DNA from: [Scytonema hofmanni] UTEX 2349
GTDB taxonomy: Bacteria; Cyanobacteriota; Cyanobacteriia; Cyanobacteriales; Nostocaceae
Reading direction: 5' to 3'
NCBI RefSeq assembly: GCF_000582685.1
Contig: NZ_KK073769.1
Location: 378,837 to 442,836 of the forward strand
Length of the DNA: 64,000 nucleotides
A model generated the notes under the pieces. That model was not told where the DNA came from. It saw nothing but the letters and a program-made list of their open reading frames with translations, and did not search any database. The translations under genes and the position numbers were made by a program. This document shows, in pieces, positions 27,503 to 35,574 of the stretch; position 1 is the stretch's first letter, and each line of letters starts with the position of its first letter.

Positions 27503-27514
27503 CATTGGTTCTTT
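27485..27514 (+). other. right junction of nifK element: inner arm and TCTTT core
   Basis: GTTACCTGATAG (27485-27496) is the inverse of the left arm apart from one base, then 13 bases, then TCTTT at 27510-27514 where nifK coding resumes. Confidence 0.85.
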
Positions 27515-27767
27515 GCTGTTCACCGAACCTGTGGACTTGCTCATCGGTAACTCCTATGGTAAGTACCTGTGGCGCGATTGCAAAGTTCCCCTGGTTCGCA
27601 TCGGCTATCCCATCATGGATCGTCACCACATGCACCGTTACGCCACCGTCGGTTATCAAGGTGTGATCAACTTGCTCAGTTGGGTTGTTAACACTGTGTT
27701 CGAGGACATCGATCAGAACACCAACATTCCTTCTAAAACTGATATTTCTTACGACTTAATTCGTTAG
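27510..27767 (+). CDS. nifK: nitrogenase MoFe protein beta chain, 3' part (85 codons)
   Basis: In the frame entering at TCTTT this gives SLLFTEPVDLLIGNSYGKYL, then RIGYPIMDRHHMHRYATVGY and the ending TDISYDLIR, the C-terminus of NifK. An apparent ATG at 27483 belongs to element DNA and would not give a functional product. It is expressed properly only after excision joins it to 10193-11470. Confidence 0.95.
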   Translation, partial: SLLFTEPVDLLIGNSYGKYLWRDCKVPLVRIGYPIMDRHHMHRYATVGYQGVINLLSWVVNTVFEDIDQNTNIPSKTDISYDLIR

Positions 27768-27995
27768 AAATTTCATCTTCGCGTGCCACAAAAGGAAAAG
27801 GAGTAAGGTTACTGGGTAGTGGGTAGTGGTTAGTAGTTAGTGGATAAATATTGAACGCCAGATGCCTCAAGTCGGGAAACCCGCCCACGGCACTGGCTCC
27901 TGTTAAGCGTCAACTAACTACTAACTACTAACAACCCCCATTCCCCAATCTCTACTTTTCCTTTTTCCTTTTAGCTGTTTCTTGAGGTTTCTATT

Positions 27996-28334
27996 ATGAA
28001 ATCTATAACTCCCGCTCACGAACACACACATCCCCACCCTAGTTTACGTCCACCAAACTATAAAAAACCTGGCTCATTTGATATTTTATATCCTTTGCGC
28101 CGACTGGTGGATAACGCCCAAGTTAAAAATGCTCGTATCGCTCATCTAATCTGCCAAATCATTCCTTGCGGTTGCCCGTTTGAGCGAAGTCTAAACTTAT
28201 TTGGACGAACTTTACACATCCCCCCAATGTGCAAACTTAATCCCTTATACGACGAGTTTATTGGATTGCGTTTCCGTGCCTTATCTTATCTTACTGATAT
28301 TTGTGGCGAAGATGTCACTAAATATATTTGTTAA
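27996..28334 (+). CDS. Mo-dependent nitrogenase C-terminal-like protein (Mo-nitro_C)
   Basis: The product has 112 residues. It starts with a histidine/proline stretch and has the conserved RLVDNAQVKNARIAHLICQI and IPCGCPFERSLNLFGRTLHI, then PMCKLNPLYDEFIGLRFRAL. Five cysteines suggest a metal or cluster site. In Nostocales this gene is normally placed between nifK and nifE, as here. A role in cofactor or cluster handling is assumed from context only. Confidence 0.85.
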   Translation: MKSITPAHEHTHPHPSLRPPNYKKPGSFDILYPLRRLVDNAQVKNARIAHLICQIIPCGCPFERSLNLFGRTLHIPPMCKLNPLYDEFIGLRFRALSYLTDICGEDVTKYIC

Positions 28335-28504
28335 TAGTTAGTAGTTAGTGGGAATTTGAAGAGGGGCTTTTTTAAGAGGGGGAAAGGGGAATAGGAAAAA
28401 CGCTTTCCCAATGCCCAATGCCCAATGCCCAATGCCCCATGCCCACTAACAACTAACACCCAACAATTAACTACTCATAACTTCCATCCAGCGCGAGGAA
28501 TTAA

Positions 28505-29962
28505 ATGAAAATTACCCAAGGCAAAATTAACGAGCTGCTCAGTGAAACCGGATGCGAACATAATAGCCAAAAACATGGAGAAAAGAAAAATAAATCTTGC
28601 ACTCAACAAGCACAACCAGGAGCTGCTCAAGGGGGATGCGCTTTTGATGGTGCAATGATTGCCCTAGTGCCAATTACTGATGCTGCTCATTTAGTCCACG
28701 GTCCGATCGCCTGCGCTGGTAATTCTTGGGGAAGTCGTGGTAGTCTGTCTTCGGGTCCTCAGCTTTACAAAATGGGTTTCACCACCGATTTAACCGAAAA
28801 TGATGTCATTTTCGGTGGGGAAAAGAAGCTCTACAAAGCCATTTTGGAATTGCATCAACGCTACAACCCGAAGGCGATATTTGTCTATACTACTTGTGTC
28901 CCCGCTCTAACTGGCGATGATATCGATGCAGTTTGCAAAGCTGCGGGTGACAAAATAAGAACGCCTGTTGTCCCCGTAGTTTCCCCAGGATTTATCGGTA
29001 GCAAAAATCTCGGTAATCGCTTCGGCGGTGAAGCTTTATTAGAATACGTTATTGGCACTCGCGAACCTGAGTATACCACACCATTTGACATTAATATCAT
29101 CGGCGAATACAACATCGCCGGGGAAATGTGGACAGTTCTGAAATTATTAGAAAAACTCGGCATCCGCGTTTTGTCGAAAATTACTGGTGATGCTCGCTAC
29201 GAAGAAGTTTGTCACGCTCACCGTGCCAAATTGAATGTGATGATTTGCTCAAAAGCGCTGCTCAACATGGCAAGAAAGATGGAGGAGCGTTACGGCATTC
29301 CTTACATTGAAGAGTCTTTCTACGGTGTAGATGACATGAACCGCTGTCTGCGGAATATTGCCGCTAAGTTAGGGGATGAAGATTTAAAACAACGCACCGA
29401 AAAGCTGATCGCTGAAGAAACCGCTGCTTTAGATTTGGCACTAGCTCCTTACCGCGCTCGACTCAAAGGCAAGCGAGTTGTCCTTTATACCGGAGGCGTA
29501 AAGAGTTGGTCAATTATCTCCGCAGCTAAGGACTTGGGAATCGAAGTTGTTGCTACCAGTACTAGAAAGAGTACGGAAGAGGACAAAGCCCGAATCAGAA
29601 AGTTGATCGGTAACGATGGCATCATGATGGAAAAGGGCAACGCCAAAGAACTGTTGCAATTAGTTAAAGATACAAAAGCTGATATGTTAATTGCGGGTGG
29701 TCGCAATCAATACACCGCTCTGAAAGCGCGGATTCCTTTCTTAGATATTAACCAAGAACGCCATCATCCTTACGCTGGTTATACAGGGATGGTAGAGATG
29801 GCAAGAGAACTGTATGAGGCTTTCTACAGCCCTGTGTGGGAGCAAATCCGCAAACCTGCACCATGGGATGAGGACACAAAGACACAAAGACACGGAGACA
29901 TGGGGACTTGTACAGACGCGATTAATCGCGTCTCTACCTCAGCTTTATTGGAGGGATTGTAA
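28505..29962 (+). CDS. nifE: nitrogenase cofactor scaffold protein NifE
   Basis: The product has 485 residues, starting five bases after GAGGAATTAA. Family marks are GAAQGGCAFDGAMIALVPI, HGPIACAGNSWGSRGS, VYTTCVPALTGDD and NQERHHPYAGYTGM. With NifN it forms the NifEN scaffold on which FeMo-cofactor is finished. The last 30 residues after PAPWDED (KTQRHGDMGTCTDAINRVST) are encoded by inserted repeat DNA, see 29874-29940. The stop TAA shares bases with the nifN ATG, so the two are coupled. Confidence 0.96.
   Translation: MKITQGKINELLSETGCEHNSQKHGEKKNKSCTQQAQPGAAQGGCAFDGAMIALVPITDAAHLVHGPIACAGNSWGSRGSLSSGPQLYKMGFTTDLTENDVIFGGEKKLYKAILELHQRYNPKAIFVYTTCVPALTGDDIDAVCKAAGDKIRTPVVPVVSPGFIGSKNLGNRFGGEALLEYVIGTREPEYTTPFDINIIGEYNIAGEMWTVLKLLEKLGIRVLSKITGDARYEEVCHAHRAKLNVMICSKALLNMARKMEERYGIPYIEESFYGVDDMNRCLRNIAAKLGDEDLKQRTEKLIAEETAALDLALAPYRARLKGKRVVLYTGGVKSWSIISAAKDLGIEVVATSTRKSTEEDKARIRKLIGNDGIMMEKGNAKELLQLVKDTKADMLIAGGRNQYTALKARIPFLDINQERHHPYAGYTGMVEMARELYEAFYSPVWEQIRKPAPWDEDTKTQRHGDMGTCTDAINRVSTSALLEGL
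29874..29940 (+). repeat. dispersed repeat inserted into the nifE coding end
   Basis: GGACACAAAGACACAAAGACA-type short repeats are followed by the hairpin AGACGCGATTAATCGCGTCT. The latter module also occurs, altered, at 45370-45392 between genes. Here it stays in frame and lengthens NifE. Confidence 0.8.
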
Positions 29963-31281
29963 TGGCGATCGTTACTGTTCCTAACAAATCACTGACTGTT
30001 AATCCCCTGAAGCAAAGCCAAGCTTTGGGTGCATCTTTAGCCTTTTTGGGCTTAAAGGGGACAATACCTTTATTCCACGGTTCCCAAGGCTGTACTGCTT
30101 TCGCGAAAGTTGTTTTGGTGCGACATTTCCGGGAAGCGATTCCCCTTGCGACGACAGCGATGACGGAAGTCACTACCATTTTAGGTGGTGAGGAGAATGT
30201 AGAACAGGCAATTTTGACGCTGGTAGAGAAGTCAAAGCCAGAAATTATCGGTTTATGTAGCACTGGTTTGACGGAAACTAGAGGGGATGACATCGAGGGT
30301 TTCCTGAAGGAAATCCGCAAACGTCATCCAGAATTGGATCGTCTGGCGATCGTTTTTGCCCCAACACCAGATTTTAAAGGTGCGCTACAAGACGGTTTTG
30401 CTGCCGCAGTTGAAAGTATAGTAAGAGAAGTTCCCACTGAAGGTATCACCAAACTAGACCAAATCACGATTTTGGCGGGTTCTGCTTTCACACCAGGGGA
30501 TGTACAGGAAGTAAAAGAGATCGTAACTGCCTTTGGACTAAAGCCTATCTTTGTACCCGATCTTTCCGCTTCATTAGATGGTCACTTAGATGATTCTTAT
30601 AGTGCCATAACAGGTAGTGGTACGACTCTAGCAGAATTGCGAGAAATAGGTAGTTCGGCGTTTACTTTGGCGCTGGGTGAGAGTATGAGGGGTGCAGCAG
30701 AGATTTTACAACAACGGTTTGCTATACCCTATGAGTTGTTTACTGAACTGACTGGTTTGGAAGCGATGGACGAGTTTTTACAAGCTTTGTCAGATCTTAG
30801 TGGTATTAGTGTACCAGAAAAATATCGTCACCAACGCCGTCAGTTACAAGATGCAATGTTGGATACGCACTTTTATTTTGGTGCGAAGCGTGTTTCTTTG
30901 GCGTTGGAACCGGATTTACTTTGGTCTATAGTGCGTTTTCTGCAATCGATGGGGACGCAAGTACATGCTGCGGTGACGACAACGCGATCGCCTTTATTAG
31001 AAAAAATGCCGGTAAAAAATGTGACTATCGGTGATTTGGAAGATTTTGAGGAATTAGCGGTAGGTTCTGATTTACTGATGGGTAACTCGAATGTGAAAGC
31101 GATCGCGCTTCGTCTCGATATTCCTCTTTATCGTTTGGGTATTCCCATTTATGACCGCTTAGGTAATGGTCAGTTTACCAAAGTTGGTTATCGAGGCACT
31201 ATGCAGCTTTTGTTTGATATTGGCAATCTGTTTTTAGAACAGGAAGAAGAAAAAGCAAAACATTTTTATGGTAATTGGTAA
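29962..31281 (+). CDS. nifN: nitrogenase cofactor scaffold protein NifN
   Basis: The product has 439 residues. Recognisable are LTVNPLKQSQALGASLAFLG, FHGSQGCTAFAKVVLVRHFR, AMTEVTTILGG and GLCSTGLTETRGDDIEGFL. It is the beta subunit of the NifEN scaffold. The start codon overlaps the nifE stop by one base pair set (TAATG). The final segment EQEEEKAKHFYGNW follows the normal GYRGTMQLLFDIGNLF and runs up to a short tandem repeat block. Confidence 0.96.
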   Translation: MAIVTVPNKSLTVNPLKQSQALGASLAFLGLKGTIPLFHGSQGCTAFAKVVLVRHFREAIPLATTAMTEVTTILGGEENVEQAILTLVEKSKPEIIGLCSTGLTETRGDDIEGFLKEIRKRHPELDRLAIVFAPTPDFKGALQDGFAAAVESIVREVPTEGITKLDQITILAGSAFTPGDVQEVKEIVTAFGLKPIFVPDLSASLDGHLDDSYSAITGSGTTLAELREIGSSAFTLALGESMRGAAEILQQRFAIPYELFTELTGLEAMDEFLQALSDLSGISVPEKYRHQRRQLQDAMLDTHFYFGAKRVSLALEPDLLWSIVRFLQSMGTQVHAAVTTTRSPLLEKMPVKNVTIGDLEDFEELAVGSDLLMGNSNVKAIALRLDIPLYRLGIPIYDRLGNGQFTKVGYRGTMQLLFDIGNLFLEQEEEKAKHFYGNW

Positions 31282-31344
31282 TGGGGAATAGGGAATGAAA
31301 AGAATCCTATTAGAACGCGCATCAAAAATCGAGGTCTTTAATTC

Positions 31345-31425
31345 CCAATGCTCCATGCCCAATGCCCCATGCCCCATGCCCAATGCCCCATGCCCAATGC
31401 CCAATGCCCCATGCCCAATTAGCAA
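31345..31425 (+). repeat. heptameric short tandem repeats (TGCCCAA/TGCCCCA)
   Basis: About eleven copies of the seven-base unit TGCCCAA or TGCCCCA stand between nifN and nifX. Similar runs occur at 28408-28446 and 33898-33911. Such STRRs are typical of heterocystous cyanobacteria. Confidence 0.9.
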
Positions 31426-31440
31426 ACATGAGGAGATCGA

Positions 31441-31854
31441 ATGAAAATTGCTTTCACGACTAGTGATAGAGTTCATATTAATGCTCACTTTGGTTCGACA
31501 AAGGAAATCGATGTTTATGAAATCTCTGATGAGGGATATCATTTTGTCGAAACACTCACCTTTGCGGGTGATTTGAAAGAAGATGGAAATGAGGATAAGT
31601 TAGCACCAAAACTTGAGGCTTTAGCTGATTGTACCATTGTTTATGTGACGGCGATCGGTGGTAGTGCAGCAGCTCGTTTGATCAAGAAAAATGTCACACC
31701 AATTAAAGCGCGATCGGAAGAAGAAGAGATTGCTGAGGTGTTGAATAAGTTGGTGACAACTCTCAAAGGAAATCCCCCACCTTGGCTGCGTAAAGCCTTA
31801 CAACAAAAAACCTCTAATTTTGAAGATGAGTTGGAAGAGGAAGCAAAGGTATGA
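31441..31854 (+). CDS. nifX: nitrogenase cofactor carrier NifX
   Basis: The product has 137 residues, starting after GAGGAGATCGA. It opens MKIAFTTSDRVHINAHFGST and has IDVYEISDEGYHFVETL and CTIVYVTAIGGSAAARLIKK, the dinitrogenase iron-molybdenum cofactor fold. It carries FeMo-cofactor precursors between NifB and NifEN. Its end overlaps the next gene by four bases, so the pair is coupled. Confidence 0.95.
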   Translation: MKIAFTTSDRVHINAHFGSTKEIDVYEISDEGYHFVETLTFAGDLKEDGNEDKLAPKLEALADCTIVYVTAIGGSAAARLIKKNVTPIKARSEEEEIAEVLNKLVTTLKGNPPPWLRKALQQKTSNFEDELEEEAKV

Positions 31855-32327
31855 CCATAAACAATAGTCTTAATGGAACTGCTCAAAGCGAGATTTTAAA
31901 CGCACCTTTCCTGAAGACATTAATCAGTCAAATCCGTGGTCAAGATAGCTATGGATTTTACCGTAATTGGACGGATGAGTTGATTTTGAAACCTTTTGTT
32001 GTCACTAAACAAAAGAAACGCGAAATCTCTCTTGAAGGTGAAGTTGATCCAGCAACTCAAGCCCGGATTATGGTATTTTTTCGAGCTATAGCTGCCAGTA
32101 TTGAAAAAGAAACAAATCTCATTTCTCAAGTTGTGGTTGATTTGAACCACGAAGGATTTGGCTGGGTGCTAGTATTTTCTGGTCGTCTTTTGCTGGTGAA
32201 AAGAGCTTTGCGAGATGCTCACCGCTTTGGCTTTGACTCTTTAGAAAAGTTAGCAGAAGAAGGAGAACAACTAGTAGCTAAAGGTTTGGAATTAGCCAAA
32301 ACTTTTCCCGAAGCTAGCCAAGTGTAA
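31851..32327 (+). CDS. NifX-associated nitrogen fixation protein (DUF269)
   Basis: The product has 158 residues with the family features FLKTLISQIRGQDSYGFYRN, LKPFVVTKQKKREI and GFGWVLVFSGRLLLVKRALR plus DAHRFGFDSLEKL. DUF269 proteins are found next to nifX in most diazotrophs; the exact role is not settled. Starts at an ATGA overlap with nifX. Three hairpin repeats follow before the next gene. Confidence 0.92.
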   Translation: MTINNSLNGTAQSEILNAPFLKTLISQIRGQDSYGFYRNWTDELILKPFVVTKQKKREISLEGEVDPATQARIMVFFRAIAASIEKETNLISQVVVDLNHEGFGWVLVFSGRLLLVKRALRDAHRFGFDSLEKLAEEGEQLVAKGLELAKTFPEASQV

Positions 32328-32332
32328 TTAGG

Positions 32333-32441
32333 TAGAGACGTTCCGGCGGAACGTCTGTACGGGAATTAGAAGTAAAGACGTTCCGCTGGAACGTCTTTAC
32401 GGGAATTAGGAGTAGAGACGTTCCGCCGCTACGTCTGTACG
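32333..32441 (+). repeat. three tandem GACGTTCC hairpins inside the nif operon
   Basis: Three units of about 40 bases, each GTAGAGACGTTCCGGCGG-like with its complementary arm, separated by GGGAATTAGGAGTA-type spacers. They may process or stabilise the operon mRNA between 32327 and 32470. Confidence 0.85.
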
Positions 32442-32469
32442 AAAGGGATTTCTATAAAGGGAGATGCTT

Positions 32470-32688
32470 ATGGCGCAAGTGGAAGAAACAAGTGTTGAGG
32501 AGTTAAAAACTCAAATTAAACGCCTCAATAGTAAAGCAGGTCAAATGAAGATGGATCTGCACGATTTAGCTGAGGGTTTACCCACAGATTACAAAACACT
32601 TATGGATGTTGCTGCGAGTACTTATGAAATATATCGTCAGTTAGATGAACTGAAGCAACAAGTAAATAAATTGGAGCAGCAAAAATGA
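32470..32688 (+). CDS. DUF683 / CCE_0567-type nif-associated protein
   Basis: I choose the second ATG at 32470 because GGAG precedes it at the right distance; the ATG at 32464 adds two residues. The product is about 72 residues, helical, with EELKTQIKRLNSKAGQMKMD, LHDLAEGLPTDYKTLMDVA and a coiled-coil tail DELKQQVNKLEQQK. Members form small iron-binding helical bundles and always lie in nif clusters. The last four bases overlap nifW. Confidence 0.88.
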   Translation: MAQVEETSVEELKTQIKRLNSKAGQMKMDLHDLAEGLPTDYKTLMDVAASTYEIYRQLDELKQQVNKLEQQK

Positions 32689-33002
32689 ACACCAATCTGG
32701 AACAATTCAATAAAATTGTTGATGCAGAGGAGTATTTTGAATTTTTCCAACTCCCTTACGACCAACAATTTGTAAATGTGAATCGTTTACATATTTTAAA
32801 AAAGTTCTCTCAATACATGAAGGAAATTGATAGCAATTCTCCTGATTTGAGTGTTGAAGATAAACTAAAGCAATATTGTGAGGCTTTGCAAAAAGCTTAT
32901 CAGTTATTTGAGGAATCAACACCCCAAGAACAAAAGTTGTTCAAGGTGTTTAACGATAAGCAGAAAAATGTAGTTACGCTGACAGAAATCACGTCTGATT
33001 AG
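32685..33002 (+). CDS. nifW: nitrogenase stabilising/protective protein NifW
   Basis: The product has 105 residues. It starts MNTNLEQFNKIVDAEEYFEF and continues FQLPYDQQFVNVNRLHILKK, then DKLKQYCEALQKAYQLFEES, the NifW pattern. NifW associates with MoFe protein and helps to protect or mature it. It overlaps the upstream gene by four bases and is followed ten bases later by hesA. Confidence 0.93.
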   Translation: MNTNLEQFNKIVDAEEYFEFFQLPYDQQFVNVNRLHILKKFSQYMKEIDSNSPDLSVEDKLKQYCEALQKAYQLFEESTPQEQKLFKVFNDKQKNVVTLTEITSD

Positions 33003-33012
33003 GAGGTAAAAA

Positions 33013-33816
33013 TTGGTTAACCTGACGCCTACCGAGTTAGAACGTTACAGCCGCCAAATGATGCTCCCTAATTTTGGCGAACTGGCTCAGAAGCGCCTTA
33101 AGTCAGCGACTGTTCTGGTTACAGGTGTGGGGGGATTGGGTGGTACGGCAGCGCTTTATTTAGCAGTAGCGGGTGTCGGAAAACTAATCCTAGTCCGGGG
33201 TGGCGATCTGCGACTTGATGATATGAATCGTCAGGTTCTCATGACGGATGATTGGGTAGGTAAGCCGAGGGTATTCAAAGCACAGGAAACTTTGCAAGCC
33301 GTTAATCCTGATGTCCAAGTGGAAGTAGTCCATGATTATATCACCCCGGAAAATGTGGATTCGCTGGTGCAATCGGCAGATATGGCTCTCGATTGCGCTC
33401 ACAATTTTACGGAGCGCAATTTGCTCAATGAAGCTTGCGTGCGCTGGCGCAAACCGATGGTAGAAGCGGCTATGGACGGGATGGAGGCTTATCTGACAAC
33501 GATTATTCCTGGTGTGACTCCTTGTTTGTCTTGTCTGTTTCCGGAAAAACCTGATTGGGATCGCCGTGGTTTTTCTGTTTTGGGTGCTGTTTCTGGGACA
33601 TTGGCTTGTCTCACAGCGCTGGAGGCTGTCAAGTTGATCACTGGGTTTAGTCAGCCTTTGTTGTCGCAATTGCTGACCATCGATTTTACCAGGATGGAAT
33701 TTGCCAAGCGCCGTTCTCACCGCGATCGCTCTTGTCCGGTGTGTGGTAACAACGCACCTTGGCGATATCTGCAATCCCAAGATATGGAAACTACCAGTAT
33801 GGGGACTAGGGACTAG
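33013..33816 (+). CDS. hesA: HesA, E1-like (ThiF/MoeB family) adenylyltransferase
   Basis: The start is TTG at 33013, supported by AGGAGG six bases before it; no ATG fits. The product has 267 residues. The nucleotide loop is VTGVGGLGGTAALYLAVAGV, followed by DDMNRQVLM, and the zinc cysteines are in CLSCLFPEK and CPVCGNNAPW. HesA is a heterocyst nif-cluster protein thought to activate a carrier in metallocluster assembly. The reading frame ends in a 'GGGACTAGGGACT' repeat tract, so the last residues may vary between strains. Confidence 0.93.
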   Translation: MVNLTPTELERYSRQMMLPNFGELAQKRLKSATVLVTGVGGLGGTAALYLAVAGVGKLILVRGGDLRLDDMNRQVLMTDDWVGKPRVFKAQETLQAVNPDVQVEVVHDYITPENVDSLVQSADMALDCAHNFTERNLLNEACVRWRKPMVEAAMDGMEAYLTTIIPGVTPCLSCLFPEKPDWDRRGFSVLGAVSGTLACLTALEAVKLITGFSQPLLSQLLTIDFTRMEFAKRRSHRDRSCPVCGNNAPWRYLQSQDMETTSMGTRD

Positions 33817-33890
33817 GGACTGGGGACAAGGGGGACAAGGGGACAAGGGGACAAGGGGACAAGGGGACAAGGGGACAAGGAAGAATTTAT
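33798..33890 (+). repeat. short tandem repeats GGGACAA after hesA
   Basis: Seven-base units GGGACAA (with variants GGGACTA, GGGGACT) follow the hesA stop directly and seem to form its last codons. Confidence 0.85.
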
Positions 33891-33974
33891 CCGATTCCCA
33901 ATGCCCAATGCCTAATCCTTCCGCACCAAAGACATTTTATCAGAACAATTAATCGCAACTTATCAGGAGATTTG

Positions 33975-34355
33975 ATGACTGTTACTTTGACAGAAAAAGC
34001 AGAATTTCGCCTGCGAACATTTCTGCTGGGTTCTACACCCGATAACAATACAGTAGCAGTAGCAACTAAAGGTGTTCGCCTATCTGTTAAAGATGGCGGT
34101 TGCAGTGGCTATGAGTATGCAATTGAGATCACCAGCAAACCACAACCAGATGATTTGGTGATTTCCCAAGGTAAAGTGCTGCTTTATGTTGATGCGAAAA
34201 GTGCGCCTTTATTAGAAGGTGTGGTAATCGATTTCATCGACGGTGTAATGGAAAGCGGCTTTAAGTTTACCAATCCCAATGCAACTGATAACTGTAGTTG
34301 TGGCAAGTCATTTAAAGCTGGTGATTGTACGCCTGATGGTGTACCTTGCAGCTAA
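33975..34355 (+). CDS. hesB: HesB, A-type iron-sulfur carrier
   Basis: I choose the ATG at 33975 (AGGAGA seven bases before), not the TTG one codon earlier. The product has 126 residues. The three cluster cysteines are in GGCSGYEYAIEI and NCSCGKSF; it ends CTPDGVPCS. It delivers Fe-S clusters to nitrogenase-related proteins in heterocysts. Placed between hesA and fdxH as in Anabaena. Confidence 0.94.
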   Translation: MTVTLTEKAEFRLRTFLLGSTPDNNTVAVATKGVRLSVKDGGCSGYEYAIEITSKPQPDDLVISQGKVLLYVDAKSAPLLEGVVIDFIDGVMESGFKFTNPNATDNCSCGKSFKAGDCTPDGVPCS

Positions 34356-34519
34356 AATAATTCAAAATTCTAAATGATAAAACCTACATCTAATAATAAT
34401 TTTAGATTGGGTAGTTTAGATTTTGAATCTTAAACAACTACACAAGTAGGGAGTTTTTACATTCCACTTTTGTGGGGTCATCAAACCTGATTGTATCAAA
34501 ATCTGAGGAGAATCACGAA

Positions 34520-34819
34520 ATGGCTAGTTACCAAGTTAGATTAATCAACAAAAAGCAAGACCTTGATACAACAATTGAAATTGACGAAGAGACTACCATT
34601 TTAGACGCAGCAGAAGAAAATGGTATTGAATTACCTTTCTCTTGTCACGCAGGTGCTTGCTCTAGTTGTGTTGGCAAAGTTGTTGAAGGTGAAATAGATC
34701 AATCTGACCAATCTTTCTTGGATGATGAGCAGATAGAGAAAGGATTCGCTCTACTTTGTGTTACCTATCCACGTTCTGATTGTACGATTCGCACTCATCA
34801 AGAACCATATCTGGTCTAA
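34520..34819 (+). CDS. fdxH: heterocyst [2Fe-2S] ferredoxin FdxH
   Basis: The ATG at 34520 has GAGGAG nine bases upstream; the longer frame from 34472 lacks one. The product has 99 residues, starting MASYQVRLINKKQDLDTTIE. Ligands are in CHAGACSSCVGKV and the later LLCVTYP. FdxH donates electrons to the nitrogenase Fe protein in heterocysts. A hairpin terminator-like sequence follows within 40 bases. Confidence 0.95.
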   Translation: MASYQVRLINKKQDLDTTIEIDEETTILDAAEENGIELPFSCHAGACSSCVGKVVEGEIDQSDQSFLDDEQIEKGFALLCVTYPRSDCTIRTHQEPYLV

Positions 34820-34852
34820 CGTGTTGATTGTTTTTTAGTTTCGCCTAATGTT

Positions 34853-34886
34853 GAAGTCGTAGCTTTATTAAAGCTATGGCTTCTTA
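34853..34886 (+). terminator. hairpin after fdxH
   Basis: GAAGTCGTAGCTTT and AAAGCTATGGCTTC pair across ATTA and are followed by TTAATTATATTTAT. It probably ends or trims the nif transcript after fdxH. Confidence 0.6.
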
Positions 34887-34907
34887 ATTATATTTATGTT
34901 TAATTTT

Positions 34908-34957
34908 GTAGTGAGCGCTTCAGCGCTCGTAATTATGAGCGCTAAAGCGCTCACTAC
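34908..34957 (+). repeat. GTAGTGAGCGCT palindrome between fdxH and feoA
   Basis: GTAGTGAGCGCTTCAGCGCTC and its inverse form a long near-perfect hairpin ending three bases before the feoA ATG. A related palindrome separates hupS and hupL. Confidence 0.8.
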
Positions 34958-34960
34958 CTA

Positions 34961-35221
34961 ATGCAAATGTTTACTCCATTTGATGTTATTGGCTCTTCAT
35001 TAATATTATTGCAGAAGGGAGAACAAGGAATTGTCACTTTCTGTAAAAATCAGGACGAAATTGTTTTAAAAAAAATGGTATCAATGGAAGTGGTGCCAGG
35101 AACTCTCATCACTTTAGAAGAGAAACTCCCCTCTTTTGTCATCAAAGTAGGAAACAGACGCTGGCAAATAGATAAGAATGTTGCTTGCGCTATTTATGTG
35201 CGTGTTGTTAATAGTGGCTGA
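34961..35221 (+). CDS. feoA: FeoA-domain protein
   Basis: The product has 86 residues in the SH3-like FeoA pattern: FDVIGSSLILLQKGEQGIV, KKMVSMEVVPGTLITLEEKL, PSFVIKVGNRRWQIDKNVACAIYVR. FeoA assists FeoB in ferrous iron uptake; no feoB is near. Its constant place after fdxH in this group suggests iron supply or regulation in heterocysts. The hairpin directly upstream may cover its ribosome-binding site. Confidence 0.8.
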   Translation: MQMFTPFDVIGSSLILLQKGEQGIVTFCKNQDEIVLKKMVSMEVVPGTLITLEEKLPSFVIKVGNRRWQIDKNVACAIYVRVVNSG

Positions 35222-35574
35222 TTATGATGTTGCGTATTATTCGCCCTCAGGCTGGAAGCCTGGGGCTATACGAACAAAGTCCGCCTGCGCGGACTGAGGA
35301 AAAATTAAGTGCAAGAGGGGAGTTTTAGCTATTACACACAAGAAGTGAAAAAGAATGTAGAGACGTAGCACTGCTACGTCTTTACAAAGGTTCTGGATAA
35401 CGCAATTTAAATTCGGTCGATGTCTATCAGGAAATAATATCATGTCTGCTTAATTAACATTAAAAAACATTGTATCTTTCGTAAAGACGTTCCGCCGGAA
35501 CGTCTCTACAATATATGTGATTTGTCGGACATGAAATAACGGATATTTTCCACAATTGAGGAATTCGTGAACTT
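35222..35574. other. repeat-rich gap between feoA and ctaB
   Basis: No gene. It holds a GTCCGCCTGCGCGGACT hairpin (about 35269-35286), a GTAGAGACGTAGCACTGC hairpin (35358-35386) and the inverted-repeat element at 35437-35537. Confidence 0.7.
35437..35537. mobile_element. 101-bp element with ATATCATGTCTG ends
   Basis: The ends ATATCATGTCTG and CGGACATGAAAT resemble those of family B, but the interior is different and contains a GTAAAGACGTTCCGCCGG hairpin. Confidence 0.55.

Larger units (their letters stand above)
11471..27509. mobile_element. nifK interruption element, about 16.0 kb
   Basis: NifK coding sequence stops matching at TCTTT (11471-11475) and resumes at TCTTT (27510-27514) in the same frame. 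Removing one copy plus everything between (16,039 bp) restores the nifK frame as R-S-L-L-F-T-E-P. A large serine recombinase lies at the right end. The element carries about a dozen genes unrelated to nitrogen fixation. Programmed excision is inferred from the intact frame, the recombinase and the known behaviour of nif elements. Confidence 0.92.

Noticed and set aside
27483..27767. Separate short gene starting MLPDSERIGSLLFTEP
   Set aside because: The first nine residues come from element DNA; the rest is the nifK 3' part. It is not an independent gene.
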